From positions 1 through 35,348 of the forward strand of contig JAHEJI010000035.1 of assembly GCA_024638965.1 (NCBI GenBank): a stretch of 35,348 nt of DNA, written 5' to 3'. The notes under the pieces are model-generated. The model had not been told where the DNA came from, searched no databases, and saw only the letters and a list, made by a program, of their open reading frames with translations. Below are positions 24,635 through 33,498 of the stretch, in pieces. The DNA is from Planctomycetaceae bacterium. GTDB taxonomy: Bacteria; Planctomycetota; Planctomycetia; Pirellulales; Pirellulaceae. Positions within the stretch are counted from its first letter, which is position 1, and each line of letters opens with the position of its first letter. A program made the position numbers and the translations under genes.

Positions 24635-25033
24635 CTAGCGCTCAAAATGGACATCTTCAGAATTAACAGAATCCAGAGTCAACTGACGGCTTTCAGCAGC
24701 CGAGGTATTACGCTCTTGCGAATACCGCTCATTACGAAAACCGATATCGGGCACCAAAAGTAACACCAGCAACGCACCCATGATGATTGCCGGAAGGGTG
24801 AGCACATACTTCCAGGGTCGTTCCCACCACAAGTGCATGAAAAACAGAACAACCAACATCGCCTTTGCCACGGAGACTGCCATCATGGCCGACCAGCCTG
24901 TGAACTTGTCTTCCATCAGGTGTGAACGACCAATCCAAAATGATAACCCGGTCAAAGCGCATAACATCAGAAACACAATGATGAATATGAATGGGCTGTT
25001 TTTTTTGTGAGTGTGCTGTCCGATTTCGTTCAT
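24635..25033 (-). CDS. cytochrome c oxidase subunit IV (caa3-type, 132 aa)
   Basis: This is a small membrane subunit of the prokaryotic subunit IV family (COX4_pro), supporting oxidase assembly. The start is set at 25033 (MNEIGQHTHKK): the longer frame overlaps the preceding subunit III gene, and here the ATG lies 2 nt after that stop. Three helices are visible: about 16-34, 46-67 (ending FFMHLWWE, a family hallmark) and 73-92. The C-terminal 35 residues are polar and unusual in length. Gene order III-IV-SCO supports the call. No metal ligands are expected in this subunit. Confidence 0.88.
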   Translation of the reverse strand: MNEIGQHTHKKNSPFIFIIVFLMLCALTGLSFWIGRSHLMEDKFTGWSAMMAVSVAKAMLVVLFFMHLWWERPWKYVLTLPAIIMGALLVLLLVPDIGFRNERYSQERNTSAAESRQLTLDSVNSEDVHFER

Positions 25034-25035
25034 CA

Positions 25036-26244
25036 CTAAAACAAGTAAAGGAGCGGGAAGAGAAAGATCCAGACAATATCTACAAAATGCCAATAGAGAG
25101 CAACGTTTTCAACTAGACCAGCCCGGCTCGCGCCTAATCGCATCGGACACAACACCAGGAACGCGACAAGACCTCCAAATACGTGCAACGCGTGAAATCC
25201 GGTCAGCAAAAAATACGTATTGGCCCACGTATTTCCGCTGGGAATCACCATCGGAAGTTTCAAGTGGAAATGCTCGTTAATTCCACCATGAATATCTTTG
25301 AAAATTTCCAGTGCCTCTTTCCGTTTTCGTAATAGCGTCGTCTTTTTGGTCAAGGCGGTAATCTGAGCCGTCAATTGGTTCGCGAGTTCGGTTTTTTGTG
25401 CGAGCGTAGATTTAACCTCGTCATTCGGTTCTTTAATTCCAGAAAGCTGACCGATATCCGACTGAGTTGATTTGAGAGTTAACACCGTTTCTTTGAGCTT
25501 CGCGTTTTCTTCACCAAACAGCATCTGGACTTCATTTGCTTCATTGGCCACATAAGTATTGATTCGTTCGTCGGTTTGCGGATCGGAAATCGGATAAATC
25601 TGCTGAGCCAGAGATTCGATCGCCAACCGCTTCATCATCGGATCAGCCGTTGAACCAACTTTCTGTTCCGTCCAGCCCACCATGCCCAACTGCAGCAAAT
25701 ACAGCGTTTCCAGCTTTTGCTGTTCGTCCGGCGATGACTTGGTCTCCTCAAGATCGCGAATCTCCTGGCTTAGGTTTTGCTTCAGGCCTGACAAATAGTT
25801 GATGTCCGGGCGATCGTAAATCAGACTCCTCGGCACTCGCGGGTATATTCCGTGGGCAAATTTCGAACCGTACTCGTAAGCTTTAATTCCTAAAAACGCT
25901 CCGCCCAACAACATGGTCAGCAGCAGCCATATTTTAGCTTGGGCAGGTTTGTCCCGTCTGGCGTTTTCAAACGCGAATACGATCGTACCGCTGGAGCAAA
26001 TTAACACAAACGTATTGAGCGCACCGATCCATTCGACAATTCTTACGGCGCCGGTCGTGGGCCAACTTCCTTCCGGCGCTCCGAATCGAAGCACGATATA
26101 AGTACCTATCAACGCCGTAAAAAACATGATTTCGGTTGATAGAAACAGCCAAACGGCCAGTTTTCCGGGCGAAACAGGAACCGCAGGTTGGTAGATTAAT
26201 CCCACATGTTCAGTGCGTTCAGCGTTTGAAGATTGCGTTTCCAA
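25036..26244 (-). CDS. ctaE: cytochrome c oxidase subunit III with coiled-coil insertion (402 aa)
   Basis: Subunit III is a core membrane subunit without redox centres that stabilises proton uptake into subunit I. The N-terminal part ([21 protein letters not shown], about 29-49; helices near 70-92 and 105-122, ending KAYEY) and the C-terminal part ([17 protein letters not shown], about 342-358, and a final helix with [16 protein letters not shown]) match the family. Between them, at about residues 136-322, is an extra region of about 185 aa, polar and helical, with heptad-like Leu/Glu/Lys patterns at about 235-315 that suggest a coiled coil. Typical subunit III is about 200 aa. The reading frame is continuous. 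Confidence 0.92.
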   Translation of the reverse strand: METQSSNAERTEHVGLIYQPAVPVSPGKLAVWLFLSTEIMFFTALIGTYIVLRFGAPEGSWPTTGAVRIVEWIGALNTFVLICSSGTIVFAFENARRDKPAQAKIWLLLTMLLGGAFLGIKAYEYGSKFAHGIYPRVPRSLIYDRPDINYLSGLKQNLSQEIRDLEETKSSPDEQQKLETLYLLQLGMVGWTEQKVGSTADPMMKRLAIESLAQQIYPISDPQTDERINTYVANEANEVQMLFGEENAKLKETVLTLKSTQSDIGQLSGIKEPNDEVKSTLAQKTELANQLTAQITALTKKTTLLRKRKEALEIFKDIHGGINEHFHLKLPMVIPSGNTWANTYFLLTGFHALHVFGGLVAFLVLCPMRLGASRAGLVENVALYWHFVDIVWIFLFPLLYLF

Positions 26245-26256
26245 GGGAATGACTGC

Positions 26257-27177
26257 CTAGCTCAAACTAGCGATCAACAGGATCAACATGTAGCAAGGAA
26301 GATAAACCAGCGATACTCGCAGCAACTTGCGGGCGATACCGTCGGTCAGTTCACGCGCAAAATTTATCGAAGCTTTCAGATACCAGCCTCCCAAAGCGAT
26401 CGCGATTATCGCAAACACGATTCCATGAACGGGGGTGCGGAATGTCAGAATTGGAATCAGGCTGACGAGCAGGATCAACACTGCAGTGACAACCGCTTTG
26501 CGTCCAGCGCGTTTTCCAGTTGGATCCACCACCGTCAACATCTTCAAACCTCCAGCCGCGTAGTCTTGGCGGTACATCCAGGCAATCGCCATGAAATGTG
26601 GAAACTGCCACAGGACCAGCACGCTGAACAACGACCAACCAACCAGATTGACGCCTTCAATGGTTGCCAGGCAACCCATGATCACCGGCATCGCTCCTGC
26701 AATCGCACCAACTTCGGTATTGAAAGATGTCCACCGCTTCATCGGCGTGTAGATGAACACATAAAGTATCCAGTTCGCGATTCCACAAACAGCAATCTGC
26801 CAATTGACGGCGGCCAAAAGAACCGCCACGCCCACACCAAAACTGACCGCACCAAAAGTCGCGACTTCCGTGGCTGACAAGCGTTGGTCGGGAAGTGGTC
26901 GGGTTTGAGTCCGCTTCATCAAAAAGTCGGAATATCGCTCAACGAACATGTTCATGGCATTACCGCTGGCCGCAATTGCCAGCATGCCAAACGAGGCACA
27001 TAGGAGCACGGGAATACTGATCGGACCACCTGCCCCTGCCAACACGGCAGCCACTACAAAGGTCACAAGGACCATTACCGAAATACGCAACTTGGTCAGC
27101 TCGACGTATGCACTCCATCGCGAGTCCTGATTTTTTGTGATGTCAATGATTGAATTGTTGTTGGTTGCAGAAGCCAT
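26257..27177 (-). CDS. ctaB: protoheme IX farnesyltransferase, heme O synthase (306 aa)
   Basis: CtaB adds a farnesyl group to heme B, giving heme O, the precursor of heme A for the oxidase. It is a UbiA-family membrane enzyme with about nine helices. The first prenyl-diphosphate motif is at about residues 77-93 as NMFVERYSDFLMKRTQTRP (the usual first Asp is Glu here). The second is WMYRQDYAAGGLKML near residue 205. I start at 27177 (MASATNN) because the longer frame to 27258 runs into the preceding heme A synthase gene; this start lies 13 nt after that gene's stop. No strong ribosome-binding site is visible. Confidence 0.94.
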   Translation of the reverse strand: MASATNNNSIIDITKNQDSRWSAYVELTKLRISVMVLVTFVVAAVLAGAGGPISIPVLLCASFGMLAIAASGNAMNMFVERYSDFLMKRTQTRPLPDQRLSATEVATFGAVSFGVGVAVLLAAVNWQIAVCGIANWILYVFIYTPMKRWTSFNTEVGAIAGAMPVIMGCLATIEGVNLVGWSLFSVLVLWQFPHFMAIAWMYRQDYAAGGLKMLTVVDPTGKRAGRKAVVTAVLILLVSLIPILTFRTPVHGIVFAIIAIALGGWYLKASINFARELTDGIARKLLRVSLVYLPCYMLILLIASLS

Positions 27178-27190
27178 TTGTGTGTCTTCG

Positions 27191-28282
27191 TTAGGTCGCG
27201 TCCGCCAAATCGAGATTCGCATTCTGGGTCGCGAACCACTGTGTGTCTTCAATGTCAATTGAGTTCAGTTTCATCCGTCCCAACCTTAAGGCATGAATCA
27301 TCCAGAATCCGAGGAGCAATGAGCCGACGGCGACATGTGCCGTGATCAAGTTCATTTGCAAAAAGGATTTTTCGGTTACGACGAAAGCAGCCGCATATGG
27401 GATGTCCTCAAACCAAACCGGCCATCCGTGCTTTACGACCCACGTTCCAAGCCCGAGCGCAAACTGAATCAGCACCAGCAAGCCGAGAACGTTGATCGAA
27501 GCATGAAGCCCCTTCGTGTCGCCATACCTCGAGTTTTTCAACCAGAAGAACTGGCCCACGGTTCCGACCACGATCAAGACAGCCGTGATGATATGGGCAA
27601 GGATCAGACTGGCATACAATCCAGGAGGGGATACCACGTCGATGTGTCGGAGAAACGCGCCAATGACGAGTTGCCCGAAGCAGATCAGCAACATGATAAC
27701 CGGCCATTGTATCAGCCCACTCATTTTTCGTGAGCCCTTATTTTCCAGTGATTTTGTCGGGTTTTCCTGACTCAACCACCACCGCGACGTAACGACGCAG
27801 TAGGCTATGACCGCCGCAAAAAACGCCGGTCCCAAACAGCCATGAATCTTGGCAAGTGTTCTCTCGTCCAACAGAACGCGCATCCCTCCAAGGACGCCCT
27901 GAGCGATCACCAACAACAGCAATCCCACCGACATCCAGCGAACCCAGTTTCGCGGTTCCTTCAGCCAGGTCGCAATCACAAGCGCGATTGCAACCAGTCC
28001 AGCAAGTGAACCCAGCAACCGATGCCCATGTTCGACAAACAGATCCCATGGCCCCAGGAACCAGTCCCGCACCGGATACGCAAACATGTTGTAATTGTAG
28101 GTGTTGGGCCAATCCGGCACGGCCATTCCCGCATCGTAGGTGGTGACCAAACCTCCCACCCAAATCAACGGAAACACGATCGCAGCTAACAATGCACCAA
28201 CGCGATGTGGCAGTCGACTTGGCATCACAGAATCTGAATGTGATTGGGCTTTGGATTTTGATTTCTGCTTTGTTTTGCTCAC
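27191..28282 (-). CDS. ctaA: heme A synthase (363 aa)
   Basis: CtaA/COX15 oxidises the methyl group of heme O to make heme A. The polar basic N-terminus (about 1-25) is followed by eight membrane helices. Heme-ligand histidines are in EHGHRLLGS (about 84-92) and IHGCLGP (about 145-151) of the first half, and in RHID...ILAHIITA and AHVAVGSLLLG of the second half, the two-fold repeat of the family. TYDAGMAVPDWP near residue 48 is a typical loop. The ATG overlaps the subunit I stop by 4 nt, so it is translationally coupled to the oxidase. Confidence 0.95.
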   Translation of the reverse strand: MSKTKQKSKSKAQSHSDSVMPSRLPHRVGALLAAIVFPLIWVGGLVTTYDAGMAVPDWPNTYNYNMFAYPVRDWFLGPWDLFVEHGHRLLGSLAGLVAIALVIATWLKEPRNWVRWMSVGLLLLVIAQGVLGGMRVLLDERTLAKIHGCLGPAFFAAVIAYCVVTSRWWLSQENPTKSLENKGSRKMSGLIQWPVIMLLICFGQLVIGAFLRHIDVVSPPGLYASLILAHIITAVLIVVGTVGQFFWLKNSRYGDTKGLHASINVLGLLVLIQFALGLGTWVVKHGWPVWFEDIPYAAAFVVTEKSFLQMNLITAHVAVGSLLLGFWMIHALRLGRMKLNSIDIEDTQWFATQNANLDLADAT

Positions 28283-30072
28283 GCGTTCACCTCCACGTTT
28301 TTCATGTCAGTCGCTTCGGCGACGGTTTGTGGAAAGTGGTCCGTTTCGGTGTCCGGATGACTGTATTCGTAGGGGCCGCGATAAACGATGGGTTGGAAAT
28401 CGAAATTGCCATGACCCGGTGGGCTGGGCGCCGACCACTCCAGTGAATTGGAATTCCAGGGATTTCGATCTGCCTTCGGTCCCACAAAAATACTCCCAAC
28501 AAAGTTGACCAAAAAAATCAATTGGGCTGCACCCATGCCGATCGCACAATACGTCATGAATTGATTCATGGGCAACAGCTCGAGCATTCCCTCTAGCTGG
28601 TAAGGATCAGCATAGCGTCGAGGAAATCCTTTGGCTCCGAGCAGATGCATCGGATAAAAAGTGCCATTCAAGAAAACGAATGTCAGCAGGAAATGCAATT
28701 TGCCCAGCCAGTCGTTCATCATCCGCCCAAACATTTTTGGAAACCAAAAATAGATCGCGCCAAACACGCCGAGGATCGAACTCCCAAACAGGACGTAATG
28801 CAAATGAGCGACAATGTAATACGTGTCATGAATCATGATGTCGACCGGTGGAGCTGCCATGACAATGCCGGAAAGTCCGCCGATGATGAACATCGAAACA
28901 AACCCGATACTGAATAGCATCGGCGTCGTCAAATGGAGCCGCCCTCCATACATGGTGCCGATCCAGTTAAAGACTTTGATGCCGCTGGGCAGTGCGATCA
29001 GCATTGTCGACACCATAAACGAAACGGCCAGGATCTGATTCATGCCCGAAATGAACATGTGATGGCCCCACACGATAAAGCCCAGGCCAGCGATGGCCGT
29101 AATCGAATAGACCATCGGACGGTAACCAAACAGAGGCTTTCGGGAAAAACATGAAAGCATGTCAGACACCATGCCCATCGCAGGCAAGATCATAATGTAA
29201 ACCGCAGGATGCGAGTAAAACCAGAATAAGTGTTGCCAAAGCAAAGGCTGTCCGCCACCGCTGGCGGGGCTCGCATTATTGGCGGCGATCGCTTCCGGCA
29301 AAAAAAATCCGGTTAAGAGAACCCGATCCGACAGTTGCATTAACAATGCCGCCGTCAATACGGGAAGAGCGAAAGCCTGCATGATGGCCGTAATGAACAT
29401 TCCCCAGACGGTCATCGGCATGCGGAACATGTGCATCCCCGGTGCCCGCATCTGGATAATCGTCGTCATGTAATTGAGCGACCCCATCATGGACGCCACA
29501 CCGATAAAGATCAGGCCCAACGTCCATAACGTTTGAGCGTTACCACTCCCAGGCGCCGAACTCAACAGTACGCTGAGCGGAGGGTACGAAGTCCAACCGG
29601 CCCCCGGCCCGTGCCCCGGCATGAAAAAGCTGAGAATCATGCACCCAAACGCAGGCCACATGAACCAGTAGCTGCACATATTTAATCGCGGAAAAGCCAT
29701 ATCCTCCGCGCCGATCATGAGCGGAATCAAATAATTACCAAACCCGCCTGCCAGGATCGGAATGATTACGAAAAAGATCATGATCGTCGCGTGCATCGTG
29801 AACAGCATGTTGTAGAACTCGGGCGAGATCTGACCGCCGCTTTCCGCAAACAAAAGTGGACCAAATATTGGCATGTCCGTCCAAGGCCAGGCGAGTTGCC
29901 AACGAACGGCTAACGCAAGAAAACCACCCACGGCAAACCAGATCAATGAAGAAAACAGAAACTGGAGACCAATGATCTTATGATCAGTGGCAAACACGTA
30001 CGTCGTCAAAAACCGCCACACCGGGTTCCGAGCCGTTTGTTGTTCGTTCGTGTTGGAAACAGGTTCTTTCAT
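28279..30072 (-). CDS. ctaD: cytochrome c oxidase subunit I, A2-type (597 aa)
   Basis: This is the catalytic core of the terminal oxidase: it reduces oxygen to water and pumps protons. Twelve helices carry the ligands: His94 (TMHATIM) and His425 for low-spin heme, His423 for the high-spin heme in VAHLHY, and His288, His337 and His338 (WGHH) for CuB. Tyr292 of HPAVY is the expected CuB-linked tyrosine. Helix VI reads WFYSHPAVY, so the D-channel Glu of A1 oxidases is replaced by the Tyr-Ser pair of the A2 subfamily. GAEDMAFPRLN (about 121-131) and SGIKVF (K-channel Lys366) are present. It starts 3 nt after the subunit II stop. Confidence 0.98.
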   Translation of the reverse strand: MKEPVSNTNEQQTARNPVWRFLTTYVFATDHKIIGLQFLFSSLIWFAVGGFLALAVRWQLAWPWTDMPIFGPLLFAESGGQISPEFYNMLFTMHATIMIFFVIIPILAGGFGNYLIPLMIGAEDMAFPRLNMCSYWFMWPAFGCMILSFFMPGHGPGAGWTSYPPLSVLLSSAPGSGNAQTLWTLGLIFIGVASMMGSLNYMTTIIQMRAPGMHMFRMPMTVWGMFITAIMQAFALPVLTAALLMQLSDRVLLTGFFLPEAIAANNASPASGGGQPLLWQHLFWFYSHPAVYIMILPAMGMVSDMLSCFSRKPLFGYRPMVYSITAIAGLGFIVWGHHMFISGMNQILAVSFMVSTMLIALPSGIKVFNWIGTMYGGRLHLTTPMLFSIGFVSMFIIGGLSGIVMAAPPVDIMIHDTYYIVAHLHYVLFGSSILGVFGAIYFWFPKMFGRMMNDWLGKLHFLLTFVFLNGTFYPMHLLGAKGFPRRYADPYQLEGMLELLPMNQFMTYCAIGMGAAQLIFLVNFVGSIFVGPKADRNPWNSNSLEWSAPSPPGHGNFDFQPIVYRGPYEYSHPDTETDHFPQTVAEATDMKNVEVNA

Positions 30073-30075
30073 GAG

Positions 30076-30882
30076 TTATGGCGTGCCGTCGTCAGAACCA
30101 TAATTGGCTGAATACTCTGCGGTTCTTTGGGACAGCCAGTTATCGAACTCTGTTTGCGAAACGATTCGCATTCGGGCTGTCATTTTGTAATGGCCCCAGC
30201 CGCAAAGTTCTGCACAGGCAATCTCCATTTGGCCTTCGCGCGTTGCGTTAAACCAGGCGAACTGGATCATGCCTGGCACAATGTCTTGTTTGAGACGCAG
30301 TTCGACCACCGAAAAGCTGTGAATTACATCGTAACTTTCCAGTTGCAAAACAACGTCCTGTCCGACAGGCACCACCAGTTCATTCTCGATGTAGACATCA
30401 TCTTGTGTTTGAATGCGATCGTCATCGCCCGCGTAATGAAACTCCCAACCGAATTGCTTGGCCTTGACCAGGACCAGCGGTGGTTTAGGAATGGTCTGGC
30501 CGTCAACTTCGATGGTTGGCCGATTCATCTTGTTTTCGGCCCAGGAATTCATCTGATAAAACGCAATAAAGACCAGGATGATGCAGGGGATGATCGACCA
30601 GACTAACTCAAGCCTGGTGTTGTGGTGAATGTGCTGCGCTTGTTCGCGGCTTTCGTCGAACTTCCAAACGATCCAGCCGATCGCCAACATCGTCCCTACA
30701 AGAATTAATGCCGACAGCAGATGCAAACCGTTGAATAAATAGTCAATCGTATTTCCCGCATTACTGTAGCTTTCGGGCATCCATGCATTGTTAAGCGGGG
30801 CAATGTCGTAGGCTGCCATCACGTACGTGGCGATCGCCAAGACAGGTACAAGCAAGAACAGGATGGACCAGAAGCGGTTCAC
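30076..30882 (-). CDS. ctaC: cytochrome c oxidase subunit II (268 aa)
   Basis: Subunit II takes electrons from cytochrome c through its binuclear CuA centre. Two membrane helices are at about residues 5-22 and 52-72, with a third hydrophobic segment near 93-108. The periplasmic cupredoxin domain has His188 (DVIHSF) and CAELCGWGHYKM at 223-234, giving Cys223, Glu225, Cys227, His231 and Met234 as CuA ligands. I place the start at GTG 30882. The frame is open to 30999, but the extra 39 residues are polar, start with TTG and contain an inverted repeat, so that part is more likely untranslated leader. The start choice is uncertain. No heme-binding cytochrome c domain is fused. Confidence 0.93.
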   Translation of the reverse strand: MNRFWSILFLLVPVLAIATYVMAAYDIAPLNNAWMPESYSNAGNTIDYLFNGLHLLSALILVGTMLAIGWIVWKFDESREQAQHIHHNTRLELVWSIIPCIILVFIAFYQMNSWAENKMNRPTIEVDGQTIPKPPLVLVKAKQFGWEFHYAGDDDRIQTQDDVYIENELVVPVGQDVVLQLESYDVIHSFSVVELRLKQDIVPGMIQFAWFNATREGQMEIACAELCGWGHYKMTARMRIVSQTEFDNWLSQRTAEYSANYGSDDGTP

Positions 30883-30922
30883 GTTTCGGTTTTCTCGTGG
30901 ATTCGCAGAAATTCGGGAGATC

Positions 30923-30973
30923 GAGGCTCCTGCCGAGACACTTGATTCGTCAAATCTGTTTGGCAGGAGCCTC
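30923..30973 (-). promoter_or_regulatory. 12-bp inverted repeat before subunit II
   Basis: GAGGCTCCTGCC (30923-30934) and GGCAGGAGCCTC (30962-30973) are perfect complements separated by 27 nt. The element fills much of the 122-nt gap between the diheme cytochrome c gene and subunit II. No T-run follows on the minus strand, so an RNA-processing, stability or translational role is more likely than termination. Confidence 0.55.
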
Positions 30974-31004
30974 ACCCTCCCACAAAAATGAATAAGCAAA
31001 TGTT

Positions 31005-32354
31005 TTACCGTACTGCCTGATCATTGACCGGTTTTGGCCTTTTGCTCAGAGCAGTTGCCTCGTACGGCATAGCCTTGACGTACGCGACCAGGGCCCATAT
31101 TTCATCAGAGCTCAAAGCGGGAGACGACGGCATCGGAGTACCTTCGATTCCGTTTGCAATTCTTCTGTAAACTTCATCGGGATGGCTGCCGCCACGAAAA
31201 ACGGGCATCCGCAAATTCCGCGGACGTATGGGACGCGGTCGTAACGCACCGGCGTCTGAGAATTCGCGGAAGGTCGCGGCATCATACAAATTTATGCCAC
31301 TGGTCTTGCCCCAATCATTCACCCAATCGTCGAAGTTTTCTGTCTGACCATCACCCAACCCCGTCTCACCGTGACATTGAACGCAGTTGGCTTTGCCTGC
31401 GAACAATCGCTTGCCCGATTCAATCAGGTCTTTATGGTCGGCGTGCTTGAACTCCGCATTTGCGGGAGGGGGCGGCACTTCAGAGACGGCGTCGTCTGCC
31501 TCGTACCACCGATCGAGAATTCCCTCGTCGTTCAGGAATCCGGAAACAAGGTCATAAAGTCGTTCTTCGAATGCTTCCCGACGATCCGCAAACTCTTCTT
31601 CGCCATCTTCTGGCTCTGTCGCCTTCGCCGCTTTCTCATTTTCAATCCAGCTGACATCCAACAAGGGCTCGCCATCGAGATTACCGATTTCGACCATCAG
31701 CCGCCGCTCAAACTGACCTCGGATCGTCAAATATTTGACGTAATCGACGAGCGCCTCAACTTCTTTCGGATCGAGGGTTCGAAAGCTTGGCATGGCGGTG
31801 CCGGGAATTCCATTAAGAATGATGTTGACCAGATCTTCATCCGTGGGAGCTTGCCGCAGCGGCGTCGATTTGAACTTGAATTTGCCTAACCGAAAATCAC
31901 GAGGATACGGATTCAAAAATGATGCGGTCGGTCCGGCACCATCGCCCGATATCCCGTGACAGTGAGCGCAATGCTCTCGATAGAGTCCGCTGGGTTCGCC
32001 GGTTCGATCACTTTTGACTGCACCGGCAGCCATTTTCAGATTATCAATGTTGACAGTCGGGTCTTCCGGATCGCCGAGCTGGTTTGGGAATTTGGGATGA
32101 TCTGGCGTTCCAAATAAGGCGGTCAGCAGATTGCCGATCTGTTTTTTGTTTGCGTCAGGAAAATGCTCACCGTCGGCAAGCTGTAGTCGTTCCTGTTTGA
32201 TGAATTCGACTTCGTTGAATCGAAATTCTGGCGGGGGAGACTGTTCGCATCCGGCAAACGACACGCAGAAGCCGAGCATGCAAAGTACGGTTTTTGACGT
32301 AAGTTGAATGCTTTGACGTGTCAATTGTCTCACCGTAGAGCAGATGCTGATCAC
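31005..32354 (-). CDS. diheme cytochrome c lipoprotein (about 449 aa)
   Basis: This is a membrane-anchored electron carrier, probably the electron donor or a fixed partner of the oxidase. It has two heme c sites: CAHCH in the first domain and CVQCH in the second, each followed by a methionine segment (GTAMPSF and GTPMPSSP) and a closing helix (VDYVKYL, VAYVKAM). Between them is an acidic linker of about 120 aa (EPEDGEEEFADRREAF...). A lipobox FAGC precedes CEQSPPP, so the mature protein should be lipidated. The frame is open to an ATG at 32459 that overlaps the upstream 59-aa gene by 7 nt, but that leaves about 70 residues before the lipobox. GTG 32354 (with AGAAG upstream) or GTG 32333 fits better. 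The start is undecided. Confidence 0.9.
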   Translation of the reverse strand: MISICSTVRQLTRQSIQLTSKTVLCMLGFCVSFAGCEQSPPPEFRFNEVEFIKQERLQLADGEHFPDANKKQIGNLLTALFGTPDHPKFPNQLGDPEDPTVNIDNLKMAAGAVKSDRTGEPSGLYREHCAHCHGISGDGAGPTASFLNPYPRDFRLGKFKFKSTPLRQAPTDEDLVNIILNGIPGTAMPSFRTLDPKEVEALVDYVKYLTIRGQFERRLMVEIGNLDGEPLLDVSWIENEKAAKATEPEDGEEEFADRREAFEERLYDLVSGFLNDEGILDRWYEADDAVSEVPPPPANAEFKHADHKDLIESGKRLFAGKANCVQCHGETGLGDGQTENFDDWVNDWGKTSGINLYDAATFREFSDAGALRPRPIRPRNLRMPVFRGGSHPDEVYRRIANGIEGTPMPSSPALSSDEIWALVAYVKAMPYEATALSKRPKPVNDQAVR

Positions 32355-32452
32355 AAATATTTTCTTCTGAGAGGCAGTTTTGTCGACCGGACATATTGTC
32401 GCATCCGGCTTCCAAACAGTTGTATAACCGCTGTTTTGGGTTCCGATTAACG

Positions 32453-32632
32453 TTACCATTCCATCTCTTCAATTTCCTGATTGAGAGTCTCGACCTCGGA
32501 TTGGGAATATTCAACACTTGGAGCCAGATTACGTTGATAGCATCCGGTGGTTGAGATCAGGAGAACAGCAAATAGGGTAATCGGGGCTGTGAAAAGCGGC
32601 CGAGAGTCATTTTCGGTCAACCGGGTTTCCAT
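32453..32632 (-). CDS. small lipoprotein (59 aa)
   Basis: This small gene starts with ATG at 32632 and stops with TAA at 32453-32455. A polar N-terminus of about 12 residues precedes a hydrophobic stretch (about 13-27) and a lipobox ISTTGC at about 26-31, so Cys31 should be lipidated. The mature part is only 29 residues, acidic, and ends SEVETLNQEIEEMEW, which could form a short helix or coiled coil. It lies 56 nt after the cupredoxin gene, and its stop overlaps an ATG in the cytochrome c frame (ATGGTAA). Operon position and the lipobox support a real gene. Function unknown. Confidence 0.72.
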   Translation of the reverse strand: METRLTENDSRPLFTAPITLFAVLLISTTGCYQRNLAPSVEYSQSEVETLNQEIEEMEW

Positions 32633-32688
32633 TTCAAAATGCGTGGCCGAAATAGACTCTCGACTCCCTTAACGGTGTGTTTCCTGTC

Positions 32689-33498
32689 TTATTTTTTGAT
32701 GGCTTCGGCCGGCAACATCATTTGTCCCAAGTCCAGGGTTTCGCCATTTTTGATCGTGACTTCGATTTCGCCTTTACGACCGACTTTGTAACCTGGAATC
32801 TCAAGTTTGCGCAAGTAGCCCGATTTCTTGTGCCAGAATTGAAACTGCCAGGTACCCGCGGGAATGTTATCCAGTTGAAAAGTCCCATCGTCGTCAGAAA
32901 TCGCAGCGTAGGGTTCGTCTCGTATCAAAACGACCGCGCTCATCCACTTGTGAATATCACATGTGATATTTCCGGGAGCCTTTTCCGCCTTCTTCATTGT
33001 CACGTCGACGGATCCGCCTGCCGGCAGGTTGATATTTTCTTCGTTGTTAAAACATGTGATGTGGGTGTTGTGACCGACGTCATCAGTATTTTTGAGCGTA
33101 AAAGTCTGCCCCGTTTGGACAAACACAGCATGTGGCACAAATCGACACAGTTGATTGTCGATCTCAACCGGTTCTGATTTAGCTGCAACGTAATCCGGAT
33201 GAATTGCTGGCCTTTTGTCATCTCCTTTTTTGAAATACATCATGACGTAGACGTCTTTGAGTTCGCCATTGTCGCCAACGATCAGGTTTTCATTTTCTGG
33301 TGGTTTACCGTCGATCAGGCAGGTTGCTTTATCCTTGTCGACGACTAGCGGCGGAAGTTCTGGCGGATCGCCTTTGAGAATGAATGAACCTTTCAAGTTT
33401 CCCCATTCGCCGTCTTGAGCGATGACAAATGACGGCAAGCTAACAACAGCCGTAATCAAGGTTAGAGACACAATCAAAAGTGGAGAATTGAAGTTCAT
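32689..33498 (-). CDS. secreted cupredoxin-like protein with carboxypeptidase-regulatory-like tail (269 aa)
   Basis: This is probably a periplasmic type I copper protein or a relative. The signal peptide (about 1-26) ends near FVIAQD. The cupredoxin-like region at about 100-195 has LKNTDDVGHNTH (candidate His ligand) and, later, NITCDIHKWMSAVV with the Cys-x2-His-x2-Met pattern of blue copper sites. The C-terminal part (about 200-262) reads DDDGTFQLDNIPAGTWQFQFWH, matching the beta-sandwich regulatory domains of carboxypeptidases. It is probably the first gene of the respiratory operon, so electron transfer to the oxidase is plausible but unproven. The ATG has only an A-rich stretch upstream. 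Confidence 0.85.
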   Translation of the reverse strand: MNFNSPLLIVSLTLITAVVSLPSFVIAQDGEWGNLKGSFILKGDPPELPPLVVDKDKATCLIDGKPPENENLIVGDNGELKDVYVMMYFKKGDDKRPAIHPDYVAAKSEPVEIDNQLCRFVPHAVFVQTGQTFTLKNTDDVGHNTHITCFNNEENINLPAGGSVDVTMKKAEKAPGNITCDIHKWMSAVVLIRDEPYAAISDDDGTFQLDNIPAGTWQFQFWHKKSGYLRKLEIPGYKVGRKGEIEVTIKNGETLDLGQMMLPAEAIKK

